The notes beneath the pieces were generated by a model. It saw only the letters and a list, made by a program, of their open reading frames with translations. It was not told where the DNA came from and did not search any database. Positions 45,098 through 56,621 of a stretch of 64,000 bases of DNA are shown here, one piece after another. The first letter of the stretch is position 1. The number at the start of each line of letters is the position of its first letter. Origin of the DNA: Zoroaster sp. YZ-2022 (taxonomy: Eukaryota > Echinodermata > Asteroidea > Forcipulatida > Zoroasteridae). The position numbers and the translations under genes were made by a program. The stretch lies in assembly GCA_029582265.1 (NCBI GenBank), contig CM055830.1, positions 25,885,619-25,949,618 of the forward strand, written 5' to 3'.

Positions 45098-46140
45098 GTT
45101 TGGACGCATGCTTGAGGCCACTGTCAGGACTGTTGATTGATTACCACTGTTACACATCATCTTTTTATCTCTTTCCTCCAAGCTGTCCTGTTATTTGCCA
45201 AACGCTTAACCTGTAACAAACTCATTCAGGTAAACTCTTTTATGTTGTGAAACCACTGCTTCGTTTGAAGTCCTCTTTCCCTCTTCCACCTTTCGCTGTA
45301 TGACTTGAAGAGCTTGATGATATGAACACCAACAGGTGGCGCCCTTTACGCTATATGGGCGGCTGGAAAGAAGTCTAAGTTCTAGGAAGTTCTGAAATGA
45401 ATAAAACACACACACCGAAGTTGAGTCCAAAAGTATTGACTCTCGTCCATTATTTAAATCATATAATCGGCTCAGCATCTTTACAGTACTCTTCACCAAC
45501 TCCCTTAGCATGTATTTATTTATGTATTCACTGTTAGTTCTTACAGGATACTTTTGATGGTTTACTCACGGATAAACAGGACGGCTTGAAATCTACCCGA
45601 AAAGGAAATGTAAAGGAGAATTTCTTTGTCAAATTTGTTTGACGTCTACATTGAAAGAATGGGGGTGTTAAAAATACACCAGAATTGTTCATATTTGACA
45701 ACTTGCCCAATATGGAGACCATAGAAAAATACTTTGACACCTACATGTTGTTATACCCCAACTTTTGCTGGGTCGTGTGGCACCCTCCCTCAACAGTCGT
45801 CTCTTGGCAGATATTGTAACTTCAGCCGTCAGTGTACACAACATGTACATGACATCTGGGCCCTTTATGCAAGCTGAGCTCAGAACTTATATGCTGTACC
45901 TTCATAAATGTAACGATGAGGTAATATCTTGTGTTGCTTGTGTAATGCGGTGCCGCCATTTCGCGACATCGTGGATTTTCCTTGCTCGCTGGCAATCCAA
46001 AGTGACTTGTTTCAAAAACCGTAAAGGTTTTAACACCGTTCTACTGCGATCACATACGGTGGATATGAGTTACACATGAAATGTCCACCGACTGCAGATC
46101 CGTCATGAATGGCAAAATTAATAGAAATAGGGTACTGGTA
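45098..46140. other. non-coding, nothing recognised
   Basis: No family features in the short frames on either strand. Confidence 0.5.
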
Positions 46141-46345
46141 CACTGCCAAAACACTTTTATAATTTATTTTATTTTAATTTTTTAATTTTTAATTTTTTAA
46201 TTTTTTTATTTATTTTTTTTACATTTAAAAAATTTTTTTTTTTTTTTTTTTTATTATTATTTTTTTTTAATTTTATTAAATTTTTTGACTGAAAAATTGT
46301 ACATTTAATTATCATTTTTTAAAATATTAATTGTCCTTATTATCA
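46141..46345. repeat. T-rich low-complexity tract
   Basis: Almost only T and A, with TTTAATTT words. Confidence 0.85.
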
Positions 46346-46672
46346 ACTTATATAGTTATAAATCCATTTTTATTTTGCTCATTGATTCGTATTTATTTCT
46401 GTATTTATTTCTGTATATATTGCAATTCAGTTTTGACTGTTGACTTTTATATTAATGTATATTTATGAATTCTGTCTGTGACTGGACCAACAAGCTTTTG
46501 GGCTACAGTACACTTTTGTTGATCCTGGCCATCATAGATTGGTTTAAATGTTTGTTTGTCTTCACTGTGTACTCTATACCATTCACTCTTAGTCTTAACT
46601 GTATTATTGTATTGTTCCTATAATGTATTGTTCATATGTTTTATTGGCCAAATAAAGAATAAGAATAAGAAT
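46346..46672 (+). mobile_element. probable LINE 3' UTR with GAATAA repeat tail
   Basis: It ends TTATTGGCCAAATAAAG followed by AATAAGAATAAGAA, a short tandem tail of the kind found at the 3' ends of several non-LTR retrotransposons. No coding part is attached. Clade unknown. Confidence 0.45.
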
Positions 46673-47329
46673 TTGTCAATGGACAGTAATGAATATGTTC
46701 GAAAACTATAAAACAAAAATAACTAAAAACATTAAAACAATTTTTTTTTAAATTAAAAAATTGTTGAGAATTTCGTTAAGAATTTAAAATAGGGTTTTGC
46801 GGGAATTTTGAGATCTGTTGAATCTTGGGTAGATTCAAGCTATGTGCAATTCACGGGGATTTTCTACGTTTCGATTAGCCTGTTCTAATCTTCGTCAGGG
46901 GAATGAAGAGAATTGGAGATGTGAGCCCAGCCCAAAGGCTTCATAGGGTTGAGGGTCATTGCCCAAAAGGCTTGAAATTGTACCGCTATCCAGAATACCT
47001 CTATTATGGAAGCTAATGCACTTGCAAATCATATCCCCAAGTGTAATGACCCTCATTTAACCCTATCAAACTATTATATTTTCTGGGATCATAGAGAATG
47101 GACAACTAAATGTAGAAACTTGTGAAACAAATTTCGGGTCCAAATAATTTATTTAAGGAAACTAAACTCACATTTCGAACAGTGAAACATAAAGATGACG
47201 AAGTAACAATGTGGTGTTGTCGACGGTTCCCTCAGACCAACTGCGCCGAGCATGTTAATGGCACTTCTGGCAATCTATGTGCCCTTTTGTGTTGCGCCAA
47301 AGTGGCCCGCATATAAAGGGTTATTACGT
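46673..47329. other. non-coding with a hammerhead-like core
   Basis: It includes the motif at 46868-46898 described separately. ATAGGGTTGAGGGTCATT near 46948 is partly inverted at about 47045-47065. No gene is supported. Confidence 0.45.
46868..46898 (-). ncRNA. hammerhead-ribozyme-like core, possibly from a Penelope-like element
   Basis: On the minus strand CTGACGA (46898-46892) is followed by one A, then GATTAG, loop AACAGG, CTAATC and GAAAC (46872-46868). CUGANGA, a stem and GAAA is the catalytic core of hammerhead ribozymes, which are known in the terminal repeats of Penelope-like elements. There is one extra nucleotide at the base of stem II. Stems I and III with a cleavage site are not evident, so it may be a decayed or chance core. 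Confidence 0.35.
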
Positions 47330-47813
47330 AATATACAGGTTAATCCACATCTGGTCTGGTGCTCCAGCTTGTCACCTATTCCTGCTAAATAAAATACAGC
47401 GGCGTGTTGTTAACCTGGTAGGCCATGAACTGGCAGCTTCATTGGAACCCCTTATTCATCGTCGCAATGTATCCTCACTTTGTCTCTTCTATAGATACTA
47501 TCATGGTATGTGCTCCAACGGTCTTTCGTCGGTCGTCCCTCCAAACCGTCCTTTTGGTCGCACTACTCGCTTCTCAGTCCATTCACATCCTCATACAGTC
47601 ACAGTTCCCAAATGCAATTCTAAGATGTATTCAACAAGTTTCTTCCCACGTACTGCTTCACTTTGCAATTCCCTTCCTTCATCTTGTTTCCCTGTTGCAT
47701 ACAATCTATTTAAGTTCAAGCGTAATGTCAACATGTTTCTCTTAACTTGACTAAATTTCTTGTTAGCCCTCACCTTGAGTGGCCTTTTGGCCTTGTGATG
47801 GGCGACTTACATA
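47330..47813 (+). pseudogene. LINE ORF2 C-terminal fragment (CR1/Jockey-like group)
   Basis: The frame to 47750 reads HIWSGAPACHLFLLNKIQRR, VVNLVGHELAASLEPLIHRR, NVSSLCLFYRYYHG and SFFPRTASLCNSLPSSCFP, the typical tail region after the RT domain of many metazoan LINEs (Q+R..L..R R......FY+..HG, then R....WN.LP). It ends FKRNVNMFLLT. A short 3' UTR follows with TGGCCTTGTGATGGGCG and an A-rich AAATT tail (47808-47838). The RT core is absent (5' truncation). The exact clade cannot be set by eye. Confidence 0.8.
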
Positions 47814-47960
47814 AAAAAAATTAAAATTAAAATTAAATAGGCTCGTGGAGCTATCGGGCGAGTTCTGGAATTTACAGAATGCTTCACAAAATTGGCGCCT
47901 GCCAATTAATTATAAACAATATAACAACTTTACAAAGATTTTTTTTTTTTTAAATATAAA

Positions 47961-48179
47961 CTCGTTTGTCCAACTCGACATCCGTCTTGGTTTGATGCTC
48001 ACAGCAGAATCCGCGCTGTGATCCTTCGTCTGGAGGAAGAGTCTGGCCACAACTCCAAGGGTCGTTTTCACATCTCTCATCGCACTCTCTCCTGGGTTCA
48101 CTCTCACACAACCGTCCTTGTTTCCTCCAGATGCTGGCTTGACATCAGAGCTGGACTAATAAATTCTCACATATCATAA
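47961..48179 (+). other. unrecognised open frame
   Basis: About 70 codons are open, including IRAVILRLEEESGHNSKG and SWVHSHTTVLVSSRCWLD, ending in TAA. There is no ATG at its start and no domain I know. It could be a fragment of an exon or retroelement, or chance. Confidence 0.2.
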
Positions 48180-48432
48180 TTAATGTTATTTAGACCCCCC
48201 TTTTTTAACTCCTAGATGGTGACACTGACAACGTTACTGCAACGTTACTACAACGTTACTTCGGGCTTTTTTCGTTCTCATGCCTGGGAGTGGAGGGTGG
48301 GGCTCACAACGAGGGGTACCTTACGATGTACAAAAACAGGGTCAGGCTGGTTTTGTTTAAGGACTACAATCAATCTGAAACCAGTGTTAATGGAGGGAAA
48401 ATAGTTATTATTCCTATGCTTCACTTTCACCA

Positions 48433-49235
48433 ATGACGCTCCCTCACATTGCTCCATGCATTAAGAAATCACCCAAGCAAGAAAGTGCACCACCCAACAC
48501 AACCATGCCACCCAAACAACGAGGGGGAACAAAGACGGGCCATACGGCAACTACCGTGAGCGTGGATCTCACTACGCCTAGGGACGAGCAACCCGATGTG
48601 GATTGTCGGCAAAACGGCGACGAGGATTTTGAGACCTTCGTCCGGTCTACCCTTCCAAAATTGTGGACGGTCAGCGGGCAGCTAGAAATTAAACTTGCGG
48701 CCTCCATTGAATTTTAACAGTGAGAGAATCGCCGAGCTTGAGACGTCCAAAGACGCCCTTCAAAAATCACCAACACCGTGACTACGGAGGTTGCCACCAT
48801 GAAGGTTCAAATGGCTAGGCTGAACAGTGACATAAATAAGCAGGAGCAGTTTAGCCGCCGGAACAATTTTTCGAGTGGTCGGAGTGGTTTGAAAATTGTG
48901 TCGACAAAGTCGTGACATTCTCCGTACCCATTTCGGCTGGGAATCTCCTCCGCATATCGAACGGGGCTTACCGGGACGGAAAGGACTTGATGATGGTTGG
49001 TCAGCACATATCTTAGTAAAACTTTTGTCTTACCAAGATAAAGTGAGAGTCATGAAAAATGCAGGCAGGTTCTCAAGGGGCTTATATATTCATAATGGAT
49101 GATCTCACAACACAAGATTGGAAGGAAAAGAAGACCTGGAAAAATTTTAAGTACAGAACTTATATGAACGTGGTATTAAGCTGTTTTCTTCGCTGGCCGA
49201 TGGAGGCACGGCAACGGTGAGGCATACAAGTTCAA
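48433..49235 (+). pseudogene. L1-type ORF1 protein remnant (coiled coil plus RRM-like)
   Basis: An ATG at 48505 opens MPPKQRGGTKTG. The frame runs to LEIKLAASIEF (stop at 48715). Other frames continue with SERIAELETSKDALQK, TTEVATMKVQMARLNSDI, KQEQFSRRNNF, ENCVDKVV, LRTHFGWE, then SAHILVKLLSYQDKVRVM and MDDLTTQDWKEKK. This order, a heptad-rich coiled coil then RRNN and an RNA-binding fold, is that of L1-like ORF1 proteins. There are several frameshifts, and the copy is cut by the Helentron-like end at 49238. Confidence 0.75.
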
Positions 49236-49239
49236 TGAC

Positions 49240-49460
49240 AACTAGAGCTTAATTGTTTATTAGAACAAACACACGGTGTTCGAGTCCACTTCCGGTTCAA
49301 TCAAATTATCAACGATGATGTAAATATTATATTGTGCAAGGGTTTATCATCTTTATAATAACAATATCAATTTTATATTCAAAAGACATATCAATTTTGC
49401 GTTAGAATGTGTTGAATTTGAACTTCCTGTTTGGACAGGAAGTAAACGCCAGATTAGGTG
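49240..49460 (+). mobile_element. Helentron-like element, locus C (diverged left end)
   Basis: AACTAGAGCTTAATTG matches the left end of copy B. It is followed by a weakened hairpin (TGTTT/AAACA) and CGGTGTTCGAG. A diverged unit with CTTCCTGTTTGGACAGGAAG is seen near 49423. No right end is found. Confidence 0.6.
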
Positions 49461-52400
49461 GTTTGAAGTTCATATATGACCTCCTCCTCATGATTATGAA
49501 AAAATAACAAATTTGTCAACTTATACATCAAATAAAAGCTATGAGATATAACCTTTTAAAATTTGTAAAATCGTTACTTTGTGTGCCACTAATTGGACCA
49601 TTGGTAAAGCATTTATGGTAAGTCATTTCACAAGAATTACAAGCTATTAATGTAAGGAATTCAATTGTGTTTTGTTTTCTCATAGGTCATTTAGTTCTGA
49701 GATATTGAAAAGTTGTGAGATTTAAGCAATAAATTAGAAATTAACAAGTGTGACTTGAACACTGTTTTTTATTAAATATTGACACTAGCCCAACACATGT
49801 AAAATCACTCATATGAAAATAGTTTGCCAGGGTTGTAGGTAGCCAGATCAACCTATTCAGCGTTATTATGGGACATAAAGTCACAAAGTTGATTTAGGTA
49901 GAAGGGGACCACATGTATAGTAACTGGATTAAACTTAGCTGCAAATTCAAAGAGCAGGAAGTGTGGGTTAAATTGTTTGGCGGAGCTGGGGGGTTACTGA
50001 AGACACTGAAGCATGGAAGAGTATATAAACATTTGCCCTTTCCTTGTTTTTCCAACTTACCAAGGCATTTACTCCTGTGAGGAGAAGAGTCTTTACAATC
50101 CTGAGATTTCCATTTCCCATGTTGTGATTAATTTTTCCTTACATGGAACATACATAGAAAGTTAGCTAATGATTGTGCATTTCATCCATGTTCATGTAGC
50201 AGGTACCACAGAGTCTACCAAAGCACAGCCGTATAGTAGTTGGGTGAAGAAGAAACAATACAGCTTATGCCAAATAGTTGATGTCTGCTGTCTTCAAAGC
50301 TTGTATGGATATCAGCTAATTAGCCTTTCATTAGAATGCACGTAAAAGAATGCGCCTTGAGCACCACTTAGTTGGTGGATACGTGCGCTATATAAGTCCA
50401 CACATTATTATTATTATTATTATGACTACTACATGATAAAGTTGGAAGTAAGCTTCCATCTGTGCTTTCCATCTTCCCCTGCCCCCGCAGAAGAGTTGTC
50501 AAAAGTAAATAATTCCCAATTCAAACAAAGTTAAATGTAATTATATCCACTGGAGCAAATCTGATAATTGCTTGCCCTTTTCATTTCGTTCATGGAAAAA
50601 CCTTTCAATGTTAGATTTAAATGAAGCCAACATTGGTATTTATCTCTTGGTATTAAGTCTTGTACGAAAATAAATTTAATTGATGGACTGCATGTTTGTA
50701 TACTGAGAGTGATCTATATTTATAATATACTTCACTTTCAGGCCAAGTTTATAACAAAATATATAATGATAAATTGACAATGATAGTGACACTGTAATCA
50801 AGCATCTCCTTTTTGTGACATGCTTATAAATTGTCTTTGTTTTCACCTAATCTGCAAATAATTAAAAAATAATTTATAAAATTTGAAAACAAATTCTACA
50901 TTGATTTTACATTTTCAAGGTTGAACACATGATTGGCAAAATGTCTGTAGCTGCATCCATACTACAGAATTACAACCTAATGATCAGATGCCATTTTGTA
51001 CATAAATGTTTAGACATTGAAATAATCAAGAGTTCCATGGGTGCTTGTAAATTGCTACAATGAAATACATATTTATGTTAACTATATGTTGGTTTCATGA
51101 CTTGACTTTTGTGGTTCCACATTTCCTCCCCACAATCAATTGAAACCACTTTGTTGACTTGTTTTTACTTGTAACCAATCTAGAAATGAGTGTACATGAC
51201 AAGAAAAACAGAAACAATCTGTATTTATAATAAATGTACGCTCTTGTATGATGATTTAGTGACAGTTCAGAATGGTGACATTCAGGGTCATTGGAATCGG
51301 TAATTTTGGAATAATGGTCATTTGTCCCCCCCCCAAGTTTCTTGGTGATGGCATGTACCGCCACTGGTGATGAACCAACACATTTGTTTTCTAAAATTCT
51401 TGGCTATCATTACAGCACTATAGAATCCAAGAACTAGGGGAAGGAGGGGCAAAACAATAAAAGTATAAGGGGCCCAAATTACCAATTCCATTGACTGACG
51501 ACTACTAAGCTTCATTATGTCGAAAAATCACACCCAGCATCAATTCTGCATAGCCAGTTGCAAGGTGACGTTTCTGTCCTCTTTAAAAAAAAAGATTTAA
51601 GATTGAAAATAGGAGTAAGGGCTTAGATTTAAATAAATGTTGTTTAACTGACATGGATTGAAAGGTGGTTATCAGATACACCCTTCTTGGACTGAAATGC
51701 CAGTACTGCTATAGCAAAAAATAATAACAAATTATACTAAACCTTAATTTTTTGTAATAAACAACCATTAAAACTAAATGAAATGTTCATCATTGGTATT
51801 TGATAATGAACATTAACTTCAACCCTGTAACACGTTAACATTAGATCTCTTGAAAATGTATGTGAAAATCTGTGAACATTTATTAAAAATAGGTGCTCCC
51901 CCTCATGTTTCATAAAGTTATGTCATGGTAACTTCTAAGATAAAAGCACTTTGGACAAATTCATTTGGACATTAGGCATGTGTCCCAACCAAATAAAATG
52001 TTTGATAATATAAGAATCTAAACCAAAATAGAAGTTTCTTTCACCATTTTTCCTGTCAAATATGTAAAGTATGTATCAGGGGTTTCATAATTGCCAGGGA
52101 CATTGTCATGATTGTGTTCATTAATGCCACATGTACATCATGCGTCAATTCATTGTTATGTCTACCGATGGCAATGCAAATTAATATTGATCATGATTAA
52201 GATACTCACCCAGAGTCCACCATGTCCAGGTAGATGCTGCTAAGCACCGGTTTGTTCAGTCTATGCCTTCCATAGTTGATCGATGGTTCATCAAGCTTCA
52301 GTATTAGTAATAAGCATTTTTCCTCATTTTTGGCCTAGTGGTACTGGTAGTCATGTACCTGACTTTCACAATATTCATGACCGATGCAAACAACAACACT

Positions 52401-52922
52401 TGTGGCCCAATAACGAAATATAACTTTAGCAAGCATCAAAACGCGAAACTAAATAGGTTTTTCACAAATGTCTCGTTCGTGCTAACAGTGTATGACTGTT
52501 AAGAATAATGTTATTTGTTCTACTTACAAAGATACTGTGATACAAAAACCATGCAACAAAGACAGCTCAATGATGGGATTGCACCCGACGCGTCGCGACA
52601 TGATATCCACTGCACGGCACTGTGTGATTTTCGCACACAGCGCGAAGTGACTGTGTATTTTCGAATCTGAAAGCGCGAAGTGACACATTGCAGTTTCCTG
52701 CTGAAATTGACACCAATTGAAAATACTAATGCACAGTGCTAACACGAAGGATTCCAAAAAATGCGTGGTGCGTCAATTGGGAAAAGTAAGCTTTTTGTTA
52801 ATGGTATCGTTGATTTGGTTTCGTCAGCTTGTTATGTTCTGTTCATGTGTTAAGTTTGGGGTTGCAATGCTAGCAAGGATGCTTTTTGTTACCGGACAAT
52901 CGCCACTGAGAAGAAGTAAATA
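49461..52922. other. non-coding; one SINE 3' fragment
   Basis: No gene, exon or inverted-repeat element is recognised apart from the SINE piece at 50350-50424. Confidence 0.5.
50350..50424 (+). mobile_element. SINE 3' fragment
   Basis: ATGCGCCTTGAGCACCACTT, GTTGGTGGATACGTGCGC and TATATAAGTCCACACATT plus an ATT tail match the 3' end of the SINE at 40228-40591, here on the + strand and 5'-truncated. Confidence 0.9.
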
Positions 52923-52969
52923 AAACTAGAGATTCAGAGTTTGTCTCGACAAACTCTAGGTGTTCGGAG

Positions 52970-53735
52970 GTCAAAATTGGGGTCAACTTTGTTTACATAT
53001 TTTGTGACACTAACGATCTGTACAATGGTGCAATTTTTTTTAATTTACCTCTTCTGGTTGCTCAGATATGATTTGTTTTAAATATTAAATTTTGACTTCC
53101 GGGTTTGGACAGGCATAAAGGTCAACCTTTTTGTAAATATTTGTTGACAATTAACGATCTGTACAATCGTGTGGGAATTGTGAATTTACCTCTTGTGGTT
53201 GTTGAGATATGATTTTTTTAAATTAAACTTTTGATTCCGGTTTGGACAGGAAGTAAAGGGGTCACCTTTTGTAAATAGTTTTTGACAATTAACGATCTGT
53301 ACAATGGTGAGTTCGACAATTAACAATTTATACAAGGGTGATAAAATGTCAATTTACCTTTGTGGTTGTTAGATATGATTTTTTTTAAATATTAAACTTT
53401 GACTTCCGGTTTGGACAGGAAGCAAGGTCAAATTGGGGTCATCTTTTGTAAATATCTTTGACAATTAACGGTCTGTACAATGGTACAACAATTGTGAATT
53501 TACCTTTTTGGTGGTTGAGATATGATTTTTAAATATTAAACTTTGACTCGGTTTGGACAGGAATTAAGGTCAAATTAGTCACCTTTGTGTAGATATTTTT
53601 CGACACCAATAATCTATATAATGGTGCAAAAATTGTCAATTTACCTCTTGTGGCTGTTGAGATATGATTTTTTAAAATATTAAACTTTGACTTCCTGTGT
53701 GGACAGGAAGTAAGGTCAAATTGGGGTCACTCACA
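52970..53735. repeat. diverged ~145-bp tandem array of locus D
   Basis: Markers related to TTTGACTTCC occur at about 53091, 53228, 53398, 53542 and 53686, spacing 137-170 bp. Several units have small deletions. Confidence 0.9.
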
Positions 53736-53827
53736 ACTCAAGTTTCATTTACTTGTTAAGTTCTAAGTACATACCAAGTTTCAAGTTCATGTGAAGTTTG
53801 CAAGTATGTGTTTTTTTGCGGAGAAAC

Positions 53828-53925
53828 GCGGGGGAGGAGGAGGAGAAGGAGGAGGAGGAGGAGGAGGAGAAGGAGGAGGAGGAGGAGGATGAGGAGGAGG
53901 AGAAGGAGAAGGAGAAGGAGAAGGA

Positions 53926-53957
<32 letters not shown>

Positions 53958-53961
53958 AGAA
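53828..53961. repeat. GAG/GAA purine-rich microsatellite
   Basis: GGA units pass into GAA units. It is an expansion of the GA tract found at the same place in copy B and at 36205. The poly-Glu, poly-Arg and poly-Leu frames over it are artefacts. Confidence 0.95.
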
Positions 53962-54020
53962 AAGCCATAAAAAAACAATACAAAAACAATAGGTGTTTCG
54001 GGCACATGCCCGAACACCTA

Positions 54021-54400
54021 ATTATGTTGAAAACATTTAAAATATATTTTTTACCTACGAAATATACAAGAAACGATCAGCCTCTGAAGTTGGTAGTGTA
54101 CCAGACTGCCAAGCAAAGAGGGGCCCACGATCGAATCACGATTAGGATATTTTTGATTTTTGGGAAAAAAGAAAACAAATTATGTTAAAAACATTTAAAA
54201 ATATATATGTTTAACCAACTAAATACGTAAGAAATATTTAGCTCAGTTGGTAGAGTACATGACTACCAACCAACAGGACACAGGATCGAACTCACGATCA
54301 GGAAAATTTGAATTTCTTTTTAACAAGAGTTTATGTTAGGAAAAACATTTAAAATACATCTTTAACCTTAGGAATTGGTGGGTGTAGCTGACTGTCAACA
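54021..54400 (+). repeat. tandem array of ~155-bp units carrying tRNA-like promoters
   Basis: Units start TTATGTTGAAAACATTTAAAA (54021), TTATGTTAAAAACATTTAAA (54179) and TTATGTTAGGAAAAACATTT (about 54332). Unit 2 has TAGCTCAGTTGGTAGAG (54239-54255), a good box A, and GGATCGAACTC (54283-54293), a box B. Unit 1 has diverged versions (GAAGTTGGTAGTGT, ACGATCGAATC). Unit 3 is partial. This looks like a SINE or tRNA-related unit in tandem. Confidence 0.65.
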
Positions 54401-54467
54401 TTGTAAAAAAAAATTAAAATAAAATAAAATACAAATTTCTTTAACCTACGATGATTTTTTCTCTGAT

Positions 54468-54895
54468 ATGGAGTTATTAGTAAGGGCCAAGTAAAAATAC
54501 CAGTTGATCGTCCCGTGGTTTTTTTCAAAAAAGAGGAGGATGAGGGCCTTTTATTTTATGAGTAGTTTTTATTTTTTTTCCCAAGATGGCATGCCAAGCA
54601 TTTAAATTAAAATGGCAAACCAATTTTTTTTTCAGTTTGAAATCACCGCCAACTTCTTTTTTTTTATAGCTATCGAACAAGCAGTTGAGTAAAAATATTC
54701 ATGTGTTAAAATAAATGTTTGATGTATTTTGTTAAACTCAAGTAAAATACATGACAAATCTACTCTTTTGTGGACAAGTATAAAAATAAATAAAATTATA
54801 AAAAATGTATGCGTACCTCAAAAAAGTGATGCGGGCGGGATGACGATCAGACTGCAGTATTTTTTTTTACTTGTCCTAACTCCATTTATTACATT
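54468..54895. mobile_element. ~430-bp inverted-repeat element
   Basis: The left arm reads ATGGAGTTA, GGCCAAGTAAAAATAC and TGATCGTCCCG. The right arm reversed reads ATGGAGTTA, GGACAAGTAAAA, AATACTGCAG and TGATCGTCATCCCG. Small indels separate the blocks. No coding capacity. Confidence 0.65.
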
Positions 54896-55518
54896 ATCTA
54901 CAGTAAACACAATCACACAATGCACAATAATAATTACATAAACTCTCTGTAAGTCGAAATAACATACTTTTTTATATACTTAAAATATTACAAAGGTGAA
55001 ATGAAAGAAAAGCAATACATGAATTAAAATATATTAACCAGTGTGGTGATTTGCTTTTAAAAATTGAATCTGATGATTTTGTTTTGACTAAACATAACGC
55101 ATTATTTCTAGTGTACAGTTGATTAAATTGGTGTCCACTCCAAGGAACATCTTTTGTCTCCTCTATTGTTCCGACCGAGGACCACTCTGTCCCTTTTGTC
55201 CTATGTGTGACGTTCGTTTGTTCTTTCATTTAGTTAAGAAAAAAAAATAAACATTTTTAAAAAACATTGCTATTTGCACTCGAATCTTCTTTCTGGCCTA
55301 TTATGAGCGGATTTTGTCTCAGTTTTCAATTTCCTTGAGATTAATAATTCATCTACTCCATATTTGCGACGGAAAACGACAAATACAAAAAATGCTTTCC
55401 CTTTTAATTTGTGAGAAAACTGAGATTCCTGTAATTCGTGAAAACCTTTGTGTGGAGCAGATGCTGTAAGTCCACATACATAATTTCTCAAGGAGGTGTA
55501 TTGTGTGGACATCTTGTG
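54896..55518. other. non-coding, nothing recognised
   Basis: No gene or structured repeat seen. Confidence 0.5.
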
Positions 55519-55526
55519 TTCTCAGG

Positions 55527-55713
55527 CAGCTGTGTGTAGCCATGGGGTCTGGGGGAACGTGCCCCCCACAAATTTCCAGTGCCCCCACGAAAAATCCCGA
55601 TAGTGCTCCAGAAAAAAGAAAAGAAAAAGAAAAGGGGAAAACCGTACCCTATCTGGCCCTCCACTGAAAAGCACCCCTGCCCCCCCCGAGAAAAGTCCTG
55701 GCTACGCCGCTGT
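55527..55713. mobile_element. ~187-bp hAT-type MITE
   Basis: The right end reversed reads CAGCGGCGTAGCCAGG, the left end CAGCTGTGTGTAGCCATGG. TTCTCAGG (55519-55526) on the left and TTCCTCAGG (55713-55721) on the right look like an 8-bp duplication with one later insertion. CAG-starting ends with 8-bp duplications fit hAT. The interior is C/G-run rich. Confidence 0.7.
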
Positions 55714-55965
55714 TCCTCAGGTCCACAGCCGACAGTGAAGCGACACGATCCGAACACTCTATAACCTGTTCAAGTGTTGAACATGCCCTCGTTGTGTCAC
55801 TCACCATAATTAAATATTCAAGAAATTCAATCATTATGTATCAGTGCACATGAATGATTGAATAAAACTGAAAGACCTAAACTCAAAAACCCAATGAGCG
55901 TTCCCCATTATATCTCCATGGTACCAAAATGATGATGATTCTCATTTCTAACAATCAGATGAAGC
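55714..55965. other. non-coding, nothing recognised
   Basis: No feature seen. Confidence 0.5.
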
Positions 55966-56037
55966 GGTGGTCTAATGGATAAGACGCCTGACTTCCATGC
56001 AAACGACCCTGATTCGAATACTGCCTGCGTTACTTTC
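55966..56037 (+). tRNA. tRNA-Arg-like pseudogene
   Basis: TGGTCTAATGGATAAGACGCCTGACTTCC-type sequence matches the D-arm and anticodon 5' side of an Arg tRNA, and GATTCGAATACT resembles box B. The D stem pairs (GTC/GAC). The anticodon stem (CCTGA against GCAAA) and the acceptor do not pair, so it is not a working tRNA. It is a decayed gene or SINE head. Confidence 0.4.
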
Positions 56038-56107
56038 TTTTTATTGCGTAGTGCAATAAAATCTCCAACCCTTTATTTAAGTAGGTTTAATTTAACCCTC
56101 TAATACC

Positions 56108-56440
56108 AACATGGTCCAGATGGCGCAGCGGGTTGGCCCGGACCACTGGAAGTGTCAACTGCGTGGACTTCAGAGCTGGGACGCACCGGTTCGAAGCCCT
56201 AGAACATACCTAATTCAGGGACATGGCAGTTGTGTGGCAGCAGCAACGGCATTTGGGGGGCCGCTTTTATGTCTTTCCCTATTCTGAGAGAGTTGGTTAC
56301 GGTGCGGGAAAGTAAAGAGGGACCGGGGGTCTGCCGATTCCCCAGAAGGGTGTTAAGGTGGTTATCACGCTGGGTTCTGCCTAGAAGATTCAACGCTCCC
56401 CAATGCCTGGTCATTACCTCTTGACTAACTTCTCGCAAAA
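56108..56440 (+). mobile_element. tRNA-headed SINE-like element
   Basis: TGGCGCAGCGG (56121-56131) fits box A and GGTTCGAAGCC (56188-56198) fits box B, with spacing of about 57 nt. A GC-richer body follows to about 56440. The 3' end is not defined and no second copy is in the window. Confidence 0.5.
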
Positions 56441-56621
56441 ATTAGTTTTGAAAAAATATGAATATAATAATTTTTATTACTCGCCACAAACAACTGCATT
56501 AACATACAGCTGTTTTATTGCATTCCCCACAAATACCGATGACAAGCTACTACACGGCTTACCTCTTGTGATTTTGATGAAATAATTTTTTAAAATACCT
56601 TACTCATTGTGCTTTCGATGA

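Larger units (their letters stand above)
52923..54019 (+). mobile_element. Helentron/DINE-like element, locus D, both ends present
   Basis: The left end is AACTAGAGATTCAG with a hairpin pairing AGAGTTTGTC and GACAAACTCT (52936-52957), then TAGGTGTTCGG. The array (52970-53735) has more indels than loci A and B. The right flank has AAGTTCTAAGTACATACC, a long GA-rich microsatellite and the hairpin GGTGTTTCGGGCA-CA-TGCCCGAACACC (53992-54018) followed by TAA. Compared with copy B, both end hairpins carry compensatory substitutions. Confidence 0.8.

Noticed and set aside
53756..54188. Poly-Leu, poly-Glu and poly-Arg frames
   Set aside because: They arise from the GAG/GAA microsatellite of Helentron-like locus D.
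55966..56037. Functional tRNA-Arg gene
   Set aside because: Anticodon and acceptor stems do not pair; kept only as a tRNA-like pseudogene.
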